A DNA stretch of 21,581 nt from Magicicada cassinii (taxonomy: Eukaryota > Arthropoda > Insecta > Hemiptera > Cicadidae), in contig JAOXNS010000010.1 of NCBI GenBank assembly GCA_028571305.1, forward strand, positions 140,652-162,232, in the 5' to 3' direction. This document shows, piece by piece, positions 19,002 to 21,581 of the stretch; position 1 is the first letter of the stretch; each line of letters starts with the position of its first letter. The notes below the pieces were generated by a model that was not told the DNA's origin, did no database searches, and was given only the letters and a program-made list of their open reading frames with translations. The position numbers were made by a program, and so were the translations under genes.

Positions 19002-19636
19002 ATGTTATATAAGCTTACGTTTTTAATTAAGTACCTTATAGTAGCAACCAGTTTACATAACACTCAACCGTCACTAAACATGTTAATGACATTAGACGAT
19101 TTGTTAGTGAAATATCTTGGAAATCTTTACAACAAAGTTGACACCATTAAATTATATGAGAGAATATATCAACATATGACTTTCATTTTCGTCACTTGGT
19201 TCACAGAGTTGTAAACAATGATGGAGATGCAGAAGCAATAGCTGAAACAATTATAAACAATCGTCTGCCGAAGTTCACAAACATTTGTTGTACGGATGAA
19301 GAATTTAAGAAAAAGTACAGTTGGCCGGACGACGAGTACAAACGTTTGCACGAATTGTTCCAGAGAATAGAAACTCTCAAGGAAATACTAATATCGCGAC
19401 ATTACGACACGTGGGTGACGACTGGCACCAGCACAACTCGCCAGACTCAACCCACCAAATCCCTTCTGGAACAGGCAGACGAATTTATATACAAACTGCG
19501 AACTGTGTATTTCCAGCCTTACCATCCGTCTATGATATTTGAAGTCACGCCCAACGAAACAATATATGAATATTATCAACATCACACCCCTGCCGTGTGG
19601 TATTACGGATATGTTGACTATGATAATTCCTTCTAA
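19002..19636 (+). CDS. orphan gene, probable secreted protein, reading frame changes inside
   Basis: The first frame starts at ATG 19002 with MLYKLTFLIKYLIVATSL, a hydrophobic signal-peptide-like start, and continues through LLVKYLGNLYNKVDTIKLYE to a stop ending at 19214. A second frame, one base out of register, is open from 19160 to the TAA at 19634-19636. It reads VHRVVNNDGDAEAIAETI, then RLPKF, a helical Lys/Glu-rich stretch, and an aromatic tail PAVWYYGYVDYDNSF. The two overlap at 19160-19214, and the combined length would be about 210 codons. AATAAA follows at 19772-19777. No GT/AG pair of normal intron length explains the change, so it is either a recent disabling mutation or an assembly error in an otherwise clean gene. 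I do not recognise the family. It lies on the same strand as the orphan gene at 14842, but I see no sequence similarity between them. Confidence 0.5.
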
Positions 19637-19771
19637 ATAGTGACAGTACATGAAAAAACTTGTGCTCCACCAGATTCAAGACTTACAAAAATCACTCATT
19701 TACTTATTTCTCATAACTTTTCATAAACACAGGTGCTAAACTTTTTCTGAGTGTGTATATTCAATAGTAAT

Positions 19772-19777
19772 AATAAA
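19772..19777 (+). promoter_or_regulatory. polyadenylation signal AATAAA
   Basis: AATAAA lies about 135 bases after the stop of the orphan gene at 19002-19636 and is the likely end signal of its transcript. Confidence 0.45.
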
Positions 19778-19934
19778 TGCGACAATAATACACTTTTAAA
19801 TGTATTAATCAACGAAAATAACATCTGTCGGCGTTTGTTAGAGTTACTGCTGCAGATTTTATATGCTCATTATGTGCATCACTTCTTTTCTCACGGATTA
19901 TTTTTTAATACTTTGCTTTAAGATTTCTCGACTT

Positions 19935-19950
19935 CAGGGCCGGCCCTAGA
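19935..19950 (-). repeat. hAT terminal inverted repeat (one end)
   Basis: CAGGGCCGGCCCTAGA forms the outer end of the hAT element and includes the 10-bp palindrome GGGCCGGCCC. CAGGG is the usual first five bases of hAT ends in animals. Confidence 0.7.
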
Positions 19951-20619
19951 TATTTTTATAGTGTAAGCGAACAATATTCGGCGCCTCTTCTACCAGGAGG
20001 TATGGAATACCCCCCAGGTAGAGGGGGTACGGTTTCCCCCCGGAAAATTTTAAAAATGAAGGCTTCAGAAATAGAGTTTTAGGTATATTTTGGCTTAAAT
20101 GTCAGGGTTATCAGTAATTTTATACAGACTACTTTTATTTAAATTATCATGATACTTGTTTGAAAATTTCACAAGCTTGCATTTGCTATTTGTATAAAAA
20201 TTCGCTGACTGTTACAGTAGTATTAAAATTATAATCTTTAAGCCATTTCAAAACCATTTTTATCTTAGGTTTTTTATGAATCTGTAAATTAAATTACCTT
20301 TCTTCCTAATTTTATAAGGGGCATGTGGGCTTTATTTTTTCCACAGTAATTTGCTGGAGATTGAAAAACTATTGCTAACGTTGTTTTAAACTCAAACTAG
20401 TTCAATGTAACTTAAAAATTGTGTTTGATTGATGATTTTGTTAACTTTACTATGATATCTTTGTTGAGCATATAGTATTAATTACAATACAATTGCCTGT
20501 AAACATTTTTTAGACCTTGAGAAAATAAATACATAAATCTAAAAATACACTTACGTTAAATTTGAAATGGTGGAAAGTCAATGAATACAACCACAAGTCA
20601 GGTTACAAGAAATCAAAAT

Positions 20620-20625
20620 TTTATT
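20620..20625 (-). promoter_or_regulatory. polyadenylation signal of the hAT transposase
   Basis: TTTATT on the plus strand reads AATAAA on the minus strand, about 45 bases past the transposase stop at 20669. Confidence 0.55.
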
Positions 20626-20668
20626 TACAAGTATAATTAGTGAAGGCAAAGCTAAACAACATAAATCA

Positions 20669-21581
20669 TTAAAAAGAGATTTTTCTGGCTTTCATTTTTG
20701 CGAATTCATTGAGTATCAAATCTGTGTCCATTTCATTTAGCAAGTCATTTTCAATGGCCATTGTTGCCAGTCCACTCAAACGCTCTTGGGACAAAGTTGA
20801 TCTTAAATAAGTTTTTATCAGTTTCAACTTAGAAAAACTTCTTTCACCACTGGCCACTGAAACTGGGAGCGTCAGAAGAATTCTCAAAGTAACAAAAACG
20901 TTTGGGAAGGTGTCCATATAACCATTTTTGGTTATGAACGACAAGGCTTTAGCTGGAGAGCTTCCAGAGGGCAGCATTGGTGCAAAAATTTGCAGCTCGT
21001 CAAACAGTTCAACTCCGTTTATATCACATTCTTCTCCATCACTTAGAACACTGTGAAGATGTGTACAGGCATCCTTCAACTCCTTCCTATCCCATGTCTG
21101 TAGATTTCCAATGTCATAAAGAAATTTGAAACTCTTGCTGTGGTTCTCCATGAGTTCAAACCTCTCTTTAAGCGAGGATATTGCTGTGTCAAGCACGACA
21201 AAGAAGAAATTAACTTTGAACGATGTTCTCCCAGCCTGAACAGGTTCATCTTCAATCTCATAGGAGAATTGCCTTTTTGTTTTCCTTGGACGGACTTGGG
21301 TTTCTTTTTCAAACTCAGCAGCAACACCGATTTTTTCTGCAAGTTCTTTTGCATCTGTGATGACGTTATTGAGGCCTTCATCAGATCTCATCTTTTCTAG
21401 AAATCTCTGTACACTTTTAACGAGATCCATTGAGCTTTGCAGATCAGATGTGACTTTTTGCAAGGCCTTACTCACCATGTTTATTTTAAACAGGATCTCA
21501 TGCCAAGTTACTAAACAACACAGAAACTTGAAACTTTGCAGTTTTTTTGCGATTCCTAAAGCAGTGTTCCTGCCAAATGCA
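20669..21581 (-). CDS. hAT-family transposase, C-terminal part (partial at right edge)
   Basis: The minus-strand frame is open from the right edge to the stop at 20669, about 303 codons; the ATG at 21478 is internal. Upstream of it the frame reads LGIAKKLQSFKFLCCLVTWH, as in ZMYM/DUF4371-type hAT proteins. Near 21020-20960 is FDELQIFAPMLPSG, and near 20890-20750 is the hAT C-terminal dimerisation region, with LPVSVASGERSFSKLKLIKT and LRSTLSQERLSGLA. That region holds the protein together as a multimer during cut-and-paste transposition. The Asp-Asp-Glu catalytic core would lie mainly to the right of the window. No interruptions are visible. A domesticated host gene (ZMYM-like) is the alternative, but the hAT terminus 730 bases downstream argues for an actual transposon. 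Confidence 0.87.
   Translation of the reverse strand, partial: AFGRNTALGIAKKLQSFKFLCCLVTWHEILFKINMVSKALQKVTSDLQSSMDLVKSVQRFLEKMRSDEGLNNVITDAKELAEKIGVAAEFEKETQVRPRKTKRQFSYEIEDEPVQAGRTSFKVNFFFVVLDTAISSLKERFELMENHSKSFKFLYDIGNLQTWDRKELKDACTHLHSVLSDGEECDINGVELFDELQIFAPMLPSGSSPAKALSFITKNGYMDTFPNVFVTLRILLTLPVSVASGERSFSKLKLIKTYLRSTLSQERLSGLATMAIENDLLNEMDTDLILNEFAKMKARKISF

Larger units (their letters stand above)
19935..21581 (-). mobile_element. hAT DNA transposon, 3' half (continues past right edge)
   Basis: The left boundary is CAGGGCCGGCCCTAGA at 19935, a typical hAT terminal sequence starting CAGGG, followed by a GC-rich subterminal stretch with C and G runs (19980-20045). About 600 bases of AT-rich untranslated sequence separate it from the stop of the transposase. 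The other terminal repeat lies outside the window, so the match between ends cannot be checked. hAT elements make 8-bp target duplications; the bases to compare are CTCGACTT at 19927-19934. The open transposase suggests a young copy. Confidence 0.82.

Noticed and set aside
14842-19636. The two orphan frames as exons of one gene
   Set aside because: The first has its own stop and polyA signal, and the second has its own TATA box and ATG.
21076-21400. Short frames on both strands inside the hAT transposase
   Set aside because: Shadows of the 303-codon transposase frame.

Overview
The window is nuclear DNA from an animal, most likely an insect with a large, repeat-rich genome. Four things suggest this: AT-rich spacers, spliced genes with consensus GT/AG borders, a spectrin-repeat exon standing alone in long introns, and a transposon set (Helitron, hAT, non-LTR elements, a Ty3/gypsy fossil) typical of arthropods. 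The species cannot be named from the sequence. No bacterial operon, rRNA, CRISPR array or convincing functional tRNA gene was seen.

Layout. 1-2487 is the 3' part of a Helitron. It carries an uninterrupted Pif1-like helicase on the plus strand. An antisense, apparently spliced small gene lies between the helicase and the terminal hairpin. 2488-3420 is spacer. 3425-7590 is a nested fossil block: a minus-strand non-LTR retrotransposon lies in two pieces (3425-3925 and 6470-7590) on either side of a degraded plus-strand Ty3/gypsy pol region (about 4040-6465). 7591-10906 is AT-rich spacer with simple repeats, two strong palindromes and a 69-nt hairpin whose 5' arm begins with the let-7 seed. 10907-11006 is an assembly gap of exactly 100 N after a (TG)n run. 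11437-11660 is another non-LTR C-terminal fragment. 11973-12169 (minus) is a clean internal exon of a large spectrin-repeat protein, so much of the middle of the window may be intron of that host gene.

14842-15359 (plus) is an unrecognised coding sequence with a close polyA signal. 16746-16960 is a decayed minisatellite. 17215-18170 (plus) is a second, decayed non-LTR reverse transcriptase. 18400-18590 is a possible tRNA-derived SINE. 19002-19636 (plus) is a second unrecognised gene, with a TATA box and a signal-peptide-like start, whose reading frame changes near 19160-19214. 19935-21581 (minus) is the 3' half of a hAT element with an open transposase frame running off the right edge.

The genes do not form a pathway. 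Most of the content is transposon-derived. The host component is one exon of a giant cytoskeletal gene and two orphan genes. The least explained items are the antisense gene inside the Helitron, the let-7-seed hairpin and the two orphan genes.
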